Source of the DNA: Selaginella moellendorffii
Lineage: Eukaryota > Streptophyta > Lycopodiopsida > Selaginellales > Selaginellaceae
NCBI RefSeq assembly: GCF_000143415.4
Contig: NW_003314331.1
Location: forward strand, 103,222 to 167,221
Direction of reading: 5' to 3'
Length of the DNA: 64,000 nt
A program made the position numbers and the translations under genes. The notes below the pieces were generated by a model. It saw nothing but the letters and a program-made list of their open reading frames with translations. It did not search any database and was not told the origin of the DNA. Positions 31,996 through 43,360 of this stretch are shown here, piece by piece; within the stretch, counting starts at the first letter, position 1; every line of letters begins with the position of its first letter.

Positions 31996-33759
31996 TGTGA
32001 GACACAAAATCCCTAGGCCCCAAAGTGGAGTCGGAAAGGGTGCCACGTGGTAGTGGCTGAAGCGAGAGCCAAACGAGCGTAACACGTTTGGACCAAAAGC
32101 TCCGACTTGAAAAGTCAAGAGCGGGAGTGGAACTCCCAACGAAGTGCTCGAGGAACGAGCACGAAGCGAGCAAAAGGCGAGGCTCCAAAAAGGGACCCAA
32201 AAGGACCAACACATGACACGTGGGAGTGTCCGAGATGGACTTGAGTTGGAGTCCGAAGTGGAGTCCGAGATGGACCCAAGTTGGAGTCCAAAGTGGAGTC
32301 CGAGATGGAGTCCGAAGTGGAGTCCGAGGTGGACCCGAGATGGACCCGAGTTGGAGTCCGAAGTGGAGTCCGAGATGGACCCGAGTTGGAGTCCGAAGTG
32401 GAGTTCGAGATGGACCCGAGATGGAGTCCGAGATGGAGTCCGAAGTGGAGTCTGAGGTGGACCCGAGATGGACCCGAGTTGGAGTCCGAAGTGGAGTCCG
32501 AGATGGACCCGAGATGGAGTCCAAGATGGAGTCCGAGATGGACCCGAGATGGAGTTCGAGATGGAGTCCGAGATGGAGTCCGAGATGGAGTCCGAAGTTG
32601 AGACCGAGACCGGGACCGAGACCGGGACCGAGACCGAGACCGAGATCGGGACCGAGACCGAGACCGAGGCCGAGGCCGAGACCGAGCCCAAGCCCGAGTC
32701 CGAGTCCGAATCCGAGTCCGAGTCCGAGTCCGAGTCCGAGTCCGAGTCCGAGTCCGGAGCTTGAGAGGGTGAAAGCCCAAAGCGTTCGTCTCCCAGACCC
32801 TGGGGGGTTTGGTGAGCTCCAAAAGTATAGTAGGGGGAGGACTGCAGTGGAGCCAGTTTGGCCAGGAAAGGCCAGTTTGGCCCAGGAAGGCCGGACCCAG
32901 TGTTGGGTGATGAGCTGCCCACTGGGAAGTCCAAGACTAGAGTGAACACGGACCGACAAGCGGGGTAGCTTGGTGAAGTGTTCAAGAGCCGGCTCTAGTT
33001 CCCCCGGGAGATCGACTGGCCGATGCTCCCAGTCCAAGTGTGGGTGGCACTACCTACTTGGATACCTGGTGTGGCTCAACGGAACCCGCTCTAAGCCCAT
33101 GGCTAGAGCACCCAAGAGTAGAAGGCGAGGAGAGTACCCAGGTGGCTCGCGTAAGGCCACGGTGTTCCGAAATGTTGTCCCAAAGGCCCAGACTGTGGAA
33201 AGGAAGAGGAGCAGTCCTCTGGGGTAGTGACCAAGGACACAGTCACACAGTGAGGAAGTCCTAGAGGATAGTGGGACTTAGTGGTCGGGCCAGTGGGCCT
33301 CGATCTAGTGGCAGTGTTGGCGAACACAGCCAAGGACAGAAAGGGACTTGGTGGGAACCGGAACAGAGATATTGGGGAAGGCTATTCCCCATGTCTGTAG
33401 GCATCCTAAGGATGTTAAGGAGTGGATCTGGGATGATCACACATGGATGGATGACCCAGTCTTTGAGAGACGGGATTGGAATGTAGGTGGTGTTGGACCA
33501 CCAGTGTGACCGAGGTAAATGGGCATGGCCTTAGCGTAACGGGCCGATATGTCGGTGGTACCTTGGGGTGTCGATCATGGGATCGGACACGTGGAGCACT
33601 TGGACCAAGTGCTAAGGTTGAGTGGCATGGATGCCATTCTCGGGGCTAGCAAGCCCCAAGTCCTGAGTTGGGCTTATGGAGGTTGTGAATGAGACTCCTC
33701 CAAGTGGTCGGAGGTGTGGTTAAGTGACTAAAGTAGAATGGAAAAATTAGTCGCTTACA
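31996..33759 (+). repeat. 5' LTR of copy B (1764 bp)
   Basis: TG...CA ends. It contains the GAGNCC array at about 32230-32758 and is followed 3 bp later by the primer binding site. Nearly identical to 37871-39646. Confidence 0.88.
32230..32758 (+). repeat. GAGNCC hexamer/dodecamer array in the 5' LTR
   Basis: Hierarchical tandem repeat built from GAGTCC, GAGACC, GAGGCC and the 12-mer GAGATGGAGTCC with GAGATGGACCC variants. The order is 12-mers first, then GAGACC, then GAGTCC hexamers. Because units are multiples of three and lack stop triplets, all six frames are open across it. The apparent 200-400 aa proteins (Glu-Ser, Arg-Thr, Gly-Leu, Asp-Ser repeats) are composition artefacts. Confidence 0.9.
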
Positions 33760-33762
33760 ACT

Positions 33763-33774
33763 TGGTATCGGAGC
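33763..33774 (+). other. Primer binding site, initiator tRNA-Met type
   Basis: TGGTATCGGAGC lies 3 bp after the 5' LTR end. The usual plant PBS complementary to tRNA-iMet is TGGTATCAGAGC, so there is one mismatch. The same sequence follows the LTR of copy A at about 30894. Confidence 0.8.
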
Positions 33775-36263
33775 TATTCCTTAGTCTGACTTTTATTGGT
33801 GCTCAAGTATATCACCACTAGTGTTGGCATCGGAAGGTCCGAGGAGTGAGCCTATCCTTGAGGAGTAGCAAGTCGGGAAGACATGGCTCTCCATTACAGT
33901 TCATGTGTGAACTTGTAGACGAGGTGGTGGATAGAAAAGGGCCAATAATGGAACGACTTTGGGATCTTGGGAACAGTGTAAGGTTTTCCTCATTGAGTTG
34001 AGGATGTGATCCGGATGAGCATTTGTCTCAGCAAATTGGCTAAGGTTGTTGTGGTAAACAACTAAAGTTGGGATCACGGGAAAGATAGAGACTCCAAAAC
34101 AATAAAGGAGTCACAAGATTATCCTCATATAGTTGAGGTTGGTGCTCATGAATGTGAGACCAAAGGTAATGACCGTGGAAGGTCAAATACGGAAGAGGAC
34201 TCAAGTCCTTGAAATGGTAGCCGGGGCTACCTTTAATAAATGCTGGAACAACCCAAGGAGTTGGGGGGTGTACTTAAAGATGAGTGGTATTCTCATCGCA
34301 TGGACAAGTAGTCCTAAGGGGCAAAAGTTGCCCCCAGAGAACAAAATCAAGTGTCGGAGTAACACTTGTGAAAATAGTCCTTTTGAGTAGGATAGGAATG
34401 CAAGAAGTGTATTCCAGTGAGCTAGTGCCTCACAAGTAGGACCTTACGGGTCTGTGGATTAACCAAGTCCAAAACTGCTGGATAACTCAAGTAGAGTCAA
34501 GGGATGGTCCTAAAAGGACTGATGGAAGCATTTGGACTGAGATGTGTTGTACCCCACAAAGGATGGGAGGGGATCATAGGATCCAAGGATGAGAACAGAG
34601 GGTATTTCATCGATGGCAAAATGTGCCATGCTAAAGTTATGGGAAAGGTGTTCCCAGAAGAAAATAACTTTGACATAGAATTGTGTGTGACCTCTATGGG
34701 GCAGTGCTAACGGATGGTTGGCATGAGAAAGAATGGTGTTGGTCTTGGCAAAGACTTAGACACGAAGGGGAAATGTCATAGAGGTAGGCTCGTGGAGCCG
34801 ATGGTGTGGAGACACCAAATGTGCCAAGGTGTGATACCTTGAGGCTATGTTGGTGGGTTCATGAGAACCCCTTGCCAAAGGAATCCCAATGGAAATGGGA
34901 ATGGCATAGCCTAAGCTGCAGAGCATGCAGTTGGAGTGTGGTGACCCAGATAATGATGGAGGTGTGAAAGCACCAAGCAATGAGTTGTAGGACTTGACAA
35001 CTATGAGGCAACTAAGCAAGAGGTGCAAAATAACTGGTTAAACGGGTAGAAGATAGCTACCCAAGACTTCTTAATAGCATAAGGAAGTTGGATATACCCT
35101 TACAGGGGATAAGTTGCTTGTGTTGCGATATAGTAAGTCAATGTCATTAAAGGAAATACTCATTGTCAAGAAAGCCATCATTGGGACACCCGGACACTCT
35201 AGAACACAAGAAGGTGGTGGTTGATGTCGCGAGGGCAATGGATAAAGCCCAAGGGACTAAGTCCCTAGCGAATGATGGATAGAAGGTGCTATCCAAATGT
35301 CCAAGGTTGCGGAGACAGGAGAGGACTGTCTACCTGAGTTGGACAAAGCCAAAAATGGAATTTTGGCAAGGCTAGGGATGGGCATGTAAAGGCCCATAAG
35401 CAACAATGTAATCCCAGTGTGTGGGATTATAAGGTGAGCATACCCGGATTGAGGAACCACTCCCTAGGCTATTGGGTAGGTTCATCCCCAAGAATACTTG
35501 CTAAAGCGTGATAGAAAGTGCAAAGTTATCCTCTTGGTCTGGAGGAGAATGACCAAAGGAAAGATGCGAAGCCAAAAAGCAAGAAGTAAGGGGATAGAAC
35601 CGAACCATAGGAATCAAAGGGCATAACCAAGGTTGGTTATGCCAGCTGGGAGTGGAGAATCAAGTGGGGGCTCGAGGGTGTTGCCGCTAGCAACCGTGAT
35701 GCCATGGAGAGTCTAAAATATGGAATTGTCCATGTTAGACTATGTGGCATTTTGAAGGCTTGCAAAAAGGGAGGCCTTAGCAAGCTGAGGGACAGAGTTC
35801 CTTCAAGGTTCCCAAAGACGATTCTAGGTAGCTTAGTACCTAGAAAGGCCAAGTGTAAATGGTTCATGGAACGCGCGAAATCAGAGTGGCGCAGCAGGAG
35901 CGTGGTGTTGAAGCTTGCCATGAGGCAAGGCTATCAAGGTTAGGGAAGTAGTTCCCGAGTGTTCAAAGAGAGGGCTTTGAACGAAAGTCGATGGTCAAGG
36001 ACTTTCACGCTTATGTAGGAACCATGTTACAGTGGTCGGAGGACTTGCCAAGCGAGATTGGCACGTCGGGGGAACAAATACCCTAGTTGAAGGTGATAAC
36101 TTCAAAAAGGGTGGGCCATGGGGCCGAGCATGGAGGAGTCCATGCATGATCACAGACATGTCAAGTGAGAGGACTTGGCAGTGTGGAGGAACTAGGTTCC
36201 TAAGCTGTGATCTGTAGCGCGCTTTAAAAATAAGTTGGTGCACCGGCGTGGGGAGTCATGCCA

Positions 36264-36356
36264 GGCATCTTGTGTGATGCCGTCCGTAGATGCATATACG
36301 GAGGTTGGGTTCGAGTCCCGACCCTCTAGTGCTTGGGTTCGAGTCCCAAATCACTA
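36264..36356 (+). other. Cluster of four hairpins with two tRNA T-arm-like elements in the LARD internal region
   Basis: Consecutive stem-loops: GGCATC/GATGCC (36264-36281), TCCGTA/TACGGA (36283-36302), and two hairpins with GGGTTCGAGTCCC tops (36301-36326 and 36327-36356). The last two contain the Pol III B-box consensus (GGTTCGANTCC). No acceptor stem is found, so this is not a complete tRNA gene. Copies A and the 49-kb fragment keep the layout. Confidence 0.6.
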
Positions 36357-37870
36357 GGGCGTGGTGATGGTTTGGAATATGAGGACACTCATATTTCGGT
36401 GGTCATGGACTCTCAGTGGGGAGACTGGTTTGGGCACACTGCCAAGCGAGGGATGCCTCGGAGTCGTGATGCACGGTTAGATTGCTTAGTGTGAAAGCTC
36501 AGCATATCTAACTTGAACGCTTTGGTGCAAGTGGCACCAAGGTCGTGGTGAGTGAGATGGGGACACCTAATCTCAGTTGCTATGAACCCTTGGCCGTAAG
36601 GGCTGGCTTGGGTGCACCGCCAAGTGTGGGGGATGCCCCCGGGGTTATAGTCAACAACTTGGAGGTCTAGAAGACCAAGTACCTCTTGGCAACTCTGTTA
36701 AGGTGCCAAGGTGAGATCACTAGGTGATCTTATGGCCAGATAAGGACAAGGTCCTTGGTTGGCTAAGGAATGAAGTTCCTGGTTCAAAATGTTGAAATTG
36801 AACTGTTTAAGGTGGTGTGGCTTGGTCGTGATGACCAAGTGGGAAGAGCACCTAAGGGAAATAAACTATGTCCGTGAGATGGCATAGTGAGTCCGAGGAA
36901 AGTAGTCTCTATAAAAGACCTATGGGAGGGTCACGAAGTTGGGCCGTGGATAGAGCCCATAGCAGAAGATGCTAAAGAGACGTACTAGGGGTGAACATCC
37001 TCCGGACTTGGCAAAGGAGAGTCTTTGCTATGGAACCGAAACAATACCTCAAGGAGGGAGGTAGAGATTCGATGTTGCTTGGTGCAACAATCAACGAATA
37101 GGAGCAAAAGATGAGTGGCCAAGATAGGGCCGTGGAATCCCTTGGGGGGAATCCAAGTGACAAAGTTAGGCGAGGAACACTAATGTGTTGGACGCTAATA
37201 AGTTGCGGGAAAGGAAGTGTGTTTCCAAGGAGGGATTCCGAAATGCTCCGGTTTGGCGAAAGTGGAAGCTCCAAGGGAGGGAGCGGTAAGGTAGCCAAAT
37301 GATAGGGCAATGGACAACCCTAGCACAAAGTGTGATAAATGGAACTTAGTGCCCAAGGTGGCACGAAATAGAAGAGAGGATGATGGTGCCCTCAAGTAAT
37401 GAACTTCCTAGGATAGGGAAGTGGAGTTGCACAATCTGTGCAATGCAAGGTGTTGGAGACACCTAGGGAATTGACTTCCAAAAGTCAAAAGAGTAAAAGT
37501 TCCAAGGTGCAAACATTCAATAGATGGAAATTGAGACTACTCAAGAAGGAGTAGTGGGATTGACTTAGAGAAGGGTCTCTAAGAGGTTTAGTGAGAACTA
37601 AACCAATAAAAGGAGAGAACCACTACATGTGGTCCAATCAGTCTCTAAGTTGGAGAGGCTACCCTCCTTAGAGGAAAGGCAAGGCATGGTGAGCCTTGGG
37701 TGTCAAACCATTGAGGCATATGCAAAAGGCATGGTGAGCCTTCAATGTCAAACCATTGACAAATATTGGCTAGGTGCCAAGGATGGAAATGGTAACACAT
37801 GCGAGTGTTACTTTACAAAATGGTTTACCGTTCGATGAGGACATCGAACTTCGTCTATGGGTGGTGGAGT

Positions 37871-39646
37871 TGTGAGACACAAAATCCCTAGGCCCCAAAG
37901 TGGAGCCGGAAAGGGTGCCACGTGGTAGTGGCTGAAGCGAGAGCCAAACGAGCGTAACACGTTTGGACCAAAAGCTCCGACTTGAAAAGTCAAGAGCGGG
38001 AGTGGAACTCCCAACGAAGTGCTCGAGGAACGAGCACGAAGCGAGAAAAAGGCGAGGCTCCAAAAAGGGACCCAAAAGGACCAACACATGACACGTGGGA
38101 GTGTCCGAGATGGACTCGAGTTGGAGTCCGAAGTGGAGTCCGAGATGGACCCAAGTTGGAGTCCAAAGTGGAGTCCGAGATGGAGTCCGAAGTGGAGTCC
38201 GAGGTGGACCCGAGATGGACCCGAGTTGGAGTCCGAAGTGGAGTCCGAGATGGACCCGAGTTGGAGTCCGAAGTGGAGTTCGAGATGGACCCGAGATGGA
38301 GTCCGAGATGGAGTCCGAAGTGGAGTCCGAGGTGGACCCGAGATGGACCCGAGTTGGAGTCCGAAGTGGAGTCCGAGATGGACCCGAGATGGAGTCCGAG
38401 ATGGAGTCCGAGATGGAGTCCGAGATGGACCCGAGATGGAGTCCGAGATGGAGTCCGAGATGGAGTCCGAGATGGAGTCCGAGATGGAGTCCGAAGTCGA
38501 GACCGAGACCGGGACCGAGACCGGGACCGAGACCGAGACCGAGACCGAGATCGGGACCGAGACCGAGACCGAGGCCGAGGCCGAGACCGAGCCCAAGCCC
38601 GAGTCCGAGTCTGAATCCGAGTCCGAGTCCGAGTCCGAGTCCGGAGCCTGAGAGGGTGAAAGCCCAAAGCGTTCGTCTCCCAGACCCTGGGGGGTTTGGT
38701 GAGCTCCAAAAGTATAGTAGGGGGAGGACTGCAGTGGAGCCAGTTTGGCCAGGAAAGGCCAGTTTGGCCCAGGAAGGCCGGACCCAGTGTTGGGTGATGA
38801 GCTGCCCACTGGGAAGTCCAAGACTAGAGTGAACACGGACCGACAAGCGGGGTAGCTTGGTGAAGTGTTCAAGAGCCGGCTCTAGTTCCCCCGGGAGATC
38901 GACTGGCCGATGCTCCCAGTCCAAGTGTGGGTGGCACTACCTACTTGGATACCTGGTGTGGCTCAACGGAACCCGCTCTAAGCCCATGGCTAGAGCACCC
39001 AAGAGTAGAAGGCGAGGAGAGTACCCAGGTGGCTCGCGTAAGGCCACGGTGTTCCGAAATGTTGTCCCAAAGGCCTAGACTGTGGAAAGGAAGAGGAGCA
39101 GTCCTCTGGGGTAGTGACCAAGGACACAGTCACACAGTGAGGAAGTCCTAGAGGATAGTGGGACTTAGTGGTCGGGCCGGTGGGCCTCGATCCAGTGGCA
39201 GTGTTGGCGAACACAGCCAAGGACAGAAAGGGACTTGGTGGGGACCAGAACAGAGATATTGGGGAAGGCTATTCCCCATGTCTGTAGGCATCCTAAGGAT
39301 GTTAAGGAGTGGATCTGGGATGATCACGCATGGATGGATGACCCAGTCTTTGAGAGACGGGATTGGAATGTAGGTGGTGTTGGACCACCAGTGTGACCGA
39401 GGTAAATGGGCATGGCCTTAGCGTAACGGGCCGATATGTCGGTGGTACCTTGGGGTGTCGATCATGGGATCGGACACGTGGAGCACTTGGACCAAGTGCT
39501 AAGGTTGAGTGGCATGGATGCCATTCTCGGGGCTAGCAAGCCCCAAGTCCTGAGTTAGGCTTATGGAGGTTGTGAATAAGACTCCTCCAAGTGGTCGGAG
39601 GTGTGGTTAAGTGACTAAAGTAGAATGGAAAAATTAGTCGCTTACA
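37871..39646 (+). repeat. 3' LTR of copy B (1776 bp)
   Basis: Same ends and content as the 5' LTR. Its array spans about 38101-38645 and differs slightly in unit number. The purine-biased GGGTGGTGGAG just before it could be the polypurine tract. Confidence 0.88.
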
Positions 39647-41036
39647 GAGAACCCCTTCCCAAAGGCATCCTAATGGAAATGGGAATGGCATATCCTAAGT
39701 TGGAAGGCATGTAGTTGAAGTGTGGTGACCCAGATAATGATGGAGGTGTGGAAACACCAGCAATGAGTTGTAAGATTTGACAATTATGAGGCAACTAAGC
39801 AAAAGGTGCAAAATAATTGGTTAAACTGGTAGCAAGTAGCTACCCAAGACTTCTTAATGGCATAAAGAAGTTAAATATACCCTTATGGGTGGATAAATTG
39901 CTTATGTGCCAATATAGTAAGTCAATGTCATAAAAGAGAATGTTCATTGTCAAAGAAGCTATCATTTGGGACACCTAAACACTCTAGAACACCAAAAGGT
40001 GGTGTTTGGTGTCGCAAAGGCAATAAATAAGGCCCAAGTGACTAAGTCTTTAATGAACAATGAATAGAAGGTGTTATCTAAATGTCCAAGGTTGCGGAGA
40101 TGGGAGAAGACTGTCTATTTGAATTGGACAAAGCAAAAAATGAAATTTTGGCAAGGCTAATGATGGGTATATAAAAGCCCATAAGTAGCAACGTTAATCC
40201 CGATGTGTGGGATTATAAAGTAAGCATACCTGGATTGAGGAACCACTCCCTAGGCTATTGGGTAGGTTCATTTATAAGAATACATGCTAAAGCATAATAG
40301 AAAGTGCAAAGCTATCCTTCTAGTCTGGAGGAGAATAACCGAAGGAAAGGTGTGAAGCCAAAAAGCAAGTAGTGAGGAGATAGGACCAAACTATAGGGAT
40401 TGAAGAGCATAACTAAAGGTGGTTATACAAGTTGGGAGTAGAGAATCAAGTGGGCGCTCAAGCATGTTGTCATTAGTAACCAGGATGCTATGGAGAGTCT
40501 AAAGTATGGAATTGTTTGTGCTAGACCATATAGCAATTAGAAAGCTTGCGAAAGGAGAGGCCTTAGCAAGCTAAGGGACAGAGTTCATTTAAGGTTCCCA
40601 AAGACAATTCTAGGTAACATAGTACTTAGAAAGCCAAGTGTAAATGGTTCATAGAATGCGCGAAATCAGAATGGCGCAGCAGAAACGTGGTCTTGAAGCT
40701 TGCTATAAGGCAATGCTATCAAGGTTGGGGAAGTAGTTCTTGAGTGTTCAAAGGGATGACTTTGAACAAAAGTCAATGGTCAAGGACTTTCACGCTTATG
40801 CATGAAACCATGTTACATTGGTTGGATGACTTGCTAAGTGAGAGTGGCAAGTCAGGGGAACAAATCCCCTAGTGAAAGAGTTAACTTCAAAAAGGGTGGC
40901 CCATTGGGCCAGTCTATGCATGATTATAGACTTATTAAGTGAGAGGACTTGGCAATTTGGAGGGACTAGATTTCTAAGTTATGATCTGTAGTGTGCTTTG
41001 GGTATAAATTGGTGCACCGGTGTGGGGAGTCATGCC

Positions 41037-41130
41037 AGGCATCTAAGGTGATGCCATCCGTAGATGCATATACGGAGGTTGGGTTTGAGTCCAGACCCTC
41101 TAGTGCTTGGGTTCGAGTCCCAAATCACTA
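41037..41130 (+). other. Hairpin cluster in copy A
   Basis: Equivalent of 36264-36356. The first hairpin keeps the GGCATC/GATGCC stem while its loop changed (TTGTGT to TAAGGT). The second B-box-like hairpin is unchanged (GGGTTCGAGTCCC). Confidence 0.55.
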
Positions 41131-41489
41131 GGGTGTGGTGATGGTTTGGAATATGAGGACATTCATATTTCGGTGGTTATGGACTCTCAGTGAGGAAACT
41201 GGCTTGAACACACTGCCAAGCGGGGGATGCTCCAGAGTCGTGATGCACAATTAGATTGCTTAGAGTGAAAACTTAGCATGTCTAATTTGAACGCTTTGGT
41301 GCAAAGGGCACCAAATACGTAGTGAATGAGATGGGGACACCTAGTCTCAGTTGCTATGGATCCTTAGCCAGAAGGGCTGGCTTGGGTGCACTGCCAAGTG
41401 TGGTGAACTGGTCAGGCTCGAGGTATATAAAATATGAGCTCGCTTTATCATTTCCTACTAATAATCTGTCCTTGATGGAAACAAAGGTT

Positions 41490-42480
41490 GGTCCACTTTT
41501 GCAGAAACCTCAGGGTCTTTCAAATGAGGATGCTCTTGCAGTATACAGGAGAATGCAATGAAACCAGCCATTGGCATTGTTGTTGGTGCTCTCAAGGCAT
41601 GTAGAAGCACGAGAGATCTACAACTAGGCAGGAGAATTCACAAGGATGTTTCCGAGACAGGTGACTTCTCAAAAATTATCATCACCAACATCCTGCTCGA
41701 TCTGTATGCAAAATGCGGAACCATGATAGATGCTCGTGGTGCATTTGACAGCATGCCGCATCGCGATGTGGTCTCCTGGAATTCGATCATACAGGGCTAT
41801 GCACAGAGGGGAAATGGTGAAATGGCTCTACAGTTGTTTGCTGGGATGGAAGACGAAGGGTATGAACCGGATCGGGTATCAGTTCTTGGTGCTCTCAAGG
41901 CTTGTTCAGCTCTTGATTCCCCGCGAGCAAACCTGCAGTTAGACTCCATTCCATGACAACAGTGCCAGAACGGGTTCTCGACGTCACTGCTGCTTTCATC
42001 GTCCAAGAACTCTTCTTCCTCTTGCTTAATGTAGCGCTCGTCCCAGAGGTTTCAGGTGCACATTTGTATCTTATGCCACAGAAGAAAACGCAGAAAAAAT
42101 CAAGAGCTTGATAGAGAAGGATTCCGGGCAGGCTTTAGATGGTCGATGGGTGGTATGCTTAGAGAGGAGCAGGGAGATTCACAGGAGCTTTGCTTAGATT
42201 CGGATCTCATGATCTTTACGCAAAACATGGGAGCTTGACAGAGGCTCGTCAAGTTTTCGAGCCATCATAGTGTGGTGACATGGAACTCATGGTGACATGA
42301 TTGTCGGGTATGCAGCAGCAGCGAGTGGTGAGCTCTTGATATCTATGATCGAATGCATCGTGGAGCGGCTCCACCAGATGCTTTAACTTTCATCGCTGCG
42401 CTGAAAGCTTGTTGCCGTCTCGCGAACGAGGAACTTGGGACAGTGAAGAAGAAACATTGATACGAAGCTTAAGAAGTGCA
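41490..42480 (+). pseudogene. PPR pseudogene (PLS type), frameshifted
   Basis: Clear PPR repeats occur in several frames: LSNEDALAVYRRMQ then a stop; then VVGALKACRSTRDLQLGRRI, TNILLDLYAKCGTMIDARGA, HRDVVSWNSIIQGYAQRGNG, a gap with stops, then LYAKHGSLTEARQVFE, and PPDALTFIAALKACCRLANE. At least three frame changes and a missing tail make it non-functional. It lies directly after the truncated end of LARD copy A. Confidence 0.8.
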
Positions 42481-42733
42481 TAGGTAGCAAGAAAATCCAC
42501 TTCTCCAGTGTTGCCGCAGCTCGTCTCGATTCCCAGAACGGACCAGCAGCCGCAGTGAGAAACGAAGCGCATTTGGGACGAATGTGAGGCACCATTGCCA
42601 GGGATTGGCAAGAGCATAGCTCGCAAAACCATAGGCTATAATGTTTTAGTTCATAGAGTGTCAATTGCCAATAAAACAGTTGGTTTAGTGCATGATGGGA
42701 TAAGCAATTGAATGAAGAAAGCAATGGGAAGGA

Positions 42734-43264
42734 CTATCCGTACACTTTAGCGCCTCGTGCAATAGCATCCTGGATCCTTGCATTGATTGCGTCCTGGGTC
42801 TCCTTCCAACACCACCGGGCTTTACGCCAATCTGGTTTAACCTCCCAATCTGTAGATTGAAGCACCTCACCATCCTTCGAAACCTAGAACAAGAAGAAAC
42901 ACCAGTTCATGTTTTCAATCCTCTTGTGCCCAACTGAAAAGCATAAGTTCAAGTGTGCTCTTGGTGTAAAAGAACGGATCAATGACATTACCTTCTGCAC
43001 ATTGGAAAACATATACTGGTTCCTCTCAGCATCCTCGGCATCATCAAGTATTACTGCAGTGCAACGCACGCCCTCTTCATCTGCGGGGTAAAATCTTCCC
43101 CCAGTCATGGTAAATCCATCGCCAAAATCCTTAGGACTCATGATCAGCGGGAAATAATCCCTCTCTGTGACTGGATCATGGACCATACTCTCCCCAAATG
43201 TGAAATCCGCCAAGTATTCCTGGCCTATGCGCCTCAGCATCCCACGCACAGCCTCCTCGTCCAT
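42734..43264 (-). CDS. Small two-exon gene, 140-aa protein of unknown function
   Basis: Exon 1 is 43264-42992 and exon 2 is 42883-42734; the 108-bp intron has GT...AG ends and the join keeps frame (NVQK|VSKDGEV). The protein starts MDEEAVRGMLRRIGQEYLAD. It carries a central stretch FPLIMSPKDFGDGFTMTGGR, then RNQYMFSNVQKV, and ends ETQDAINARIQDAIARGAKVYG after a Trp-rich part (TDWEVKPDWRKARWCW). No signal peptide or membrane segment. I do not recognise the family. Codon quality and a clean intron suggest a living gene, and a scrambled relative at 841-1110 shows it is a duplicating family. It sits within the repeat-rich block. Confidence 0.6.
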
Positions 43265-43360
43265 GCTCACGATAAAATGTTAAGAACCCTAAAACCTCAA
43301 AATCAAAGTTTTAGGATCAAGCTTGTGGAACACGATGGTTTATGCATATGCCCATTTCTA

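Larger units (their letters stand above)
31996..39646 (+). mobile_element. Complete LARD-like (non-coding) LTR retrotransposon, copy B, 7651 bp
   Basis: The two LTRs (31996-33759 and 37871-39646) begin TGTGAGACAC and end TTACA. The flanking 5-bp target duplication is GAGAA (31991-31995 and 39647-39651). A PBS follows the 5' LTR. The 4.1-kb internal region has only short frames and no recognisable gag, protease, reverse transcriptase or integrase, so it must have relied on proteins from another element. LTRs differ by roughly ten substitutions outside the array, by eye, suggesting recent insertion. It sits inside the internal region of copy A. LARD (large retrotransposon derivative) describes this structure; the family itself is not one I recognise. 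Confidence 0.85.
29342..41401 (+). mobile_element. Older LARD-like LTR element (copy A), 3' truncated and split by copy B
   Basis: The LTR (29342-30891) begins TGTGAGACAC and ends CTTACA, and is followed by a PBS-like TTGGTATCGGAGC. The internal region runs 30892-31990 and resumes at 39652-41401 after the insertion of copy B. Both parts are collinear with the internal region of copy B (33760-36627). Homology stops at 41401, so the last 1.2 kb of internal DNA and the 3' LTR are missing. No gag or pol domain is visible. Confidence 0.75.

Noticed and set aside
31823-33037. Long frames of 200-400 aa on both strands over the LTR arrays (also at 37770-38924 and 29252-29951)
   Set aside because: They exist in all six frames because the repeat unit is a multiple of three without stop triplets. 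They cross LTR sequence and have no domain.
36236-36330. Complete tRNA gene
   Set aside because: T-arm-like hairpins are present but no matching acceptor stem or proper A-box was found.
36301-36356. CRISPR-like direct repeats
   Set aside because: Only two similar hairpins, no regular spacers, and this is a plant nuclear retroelement.
34133-37395. Small frames in the LARD internal region
   Set aside because: All are short, differ between copies and show no gag/pol or other domain.
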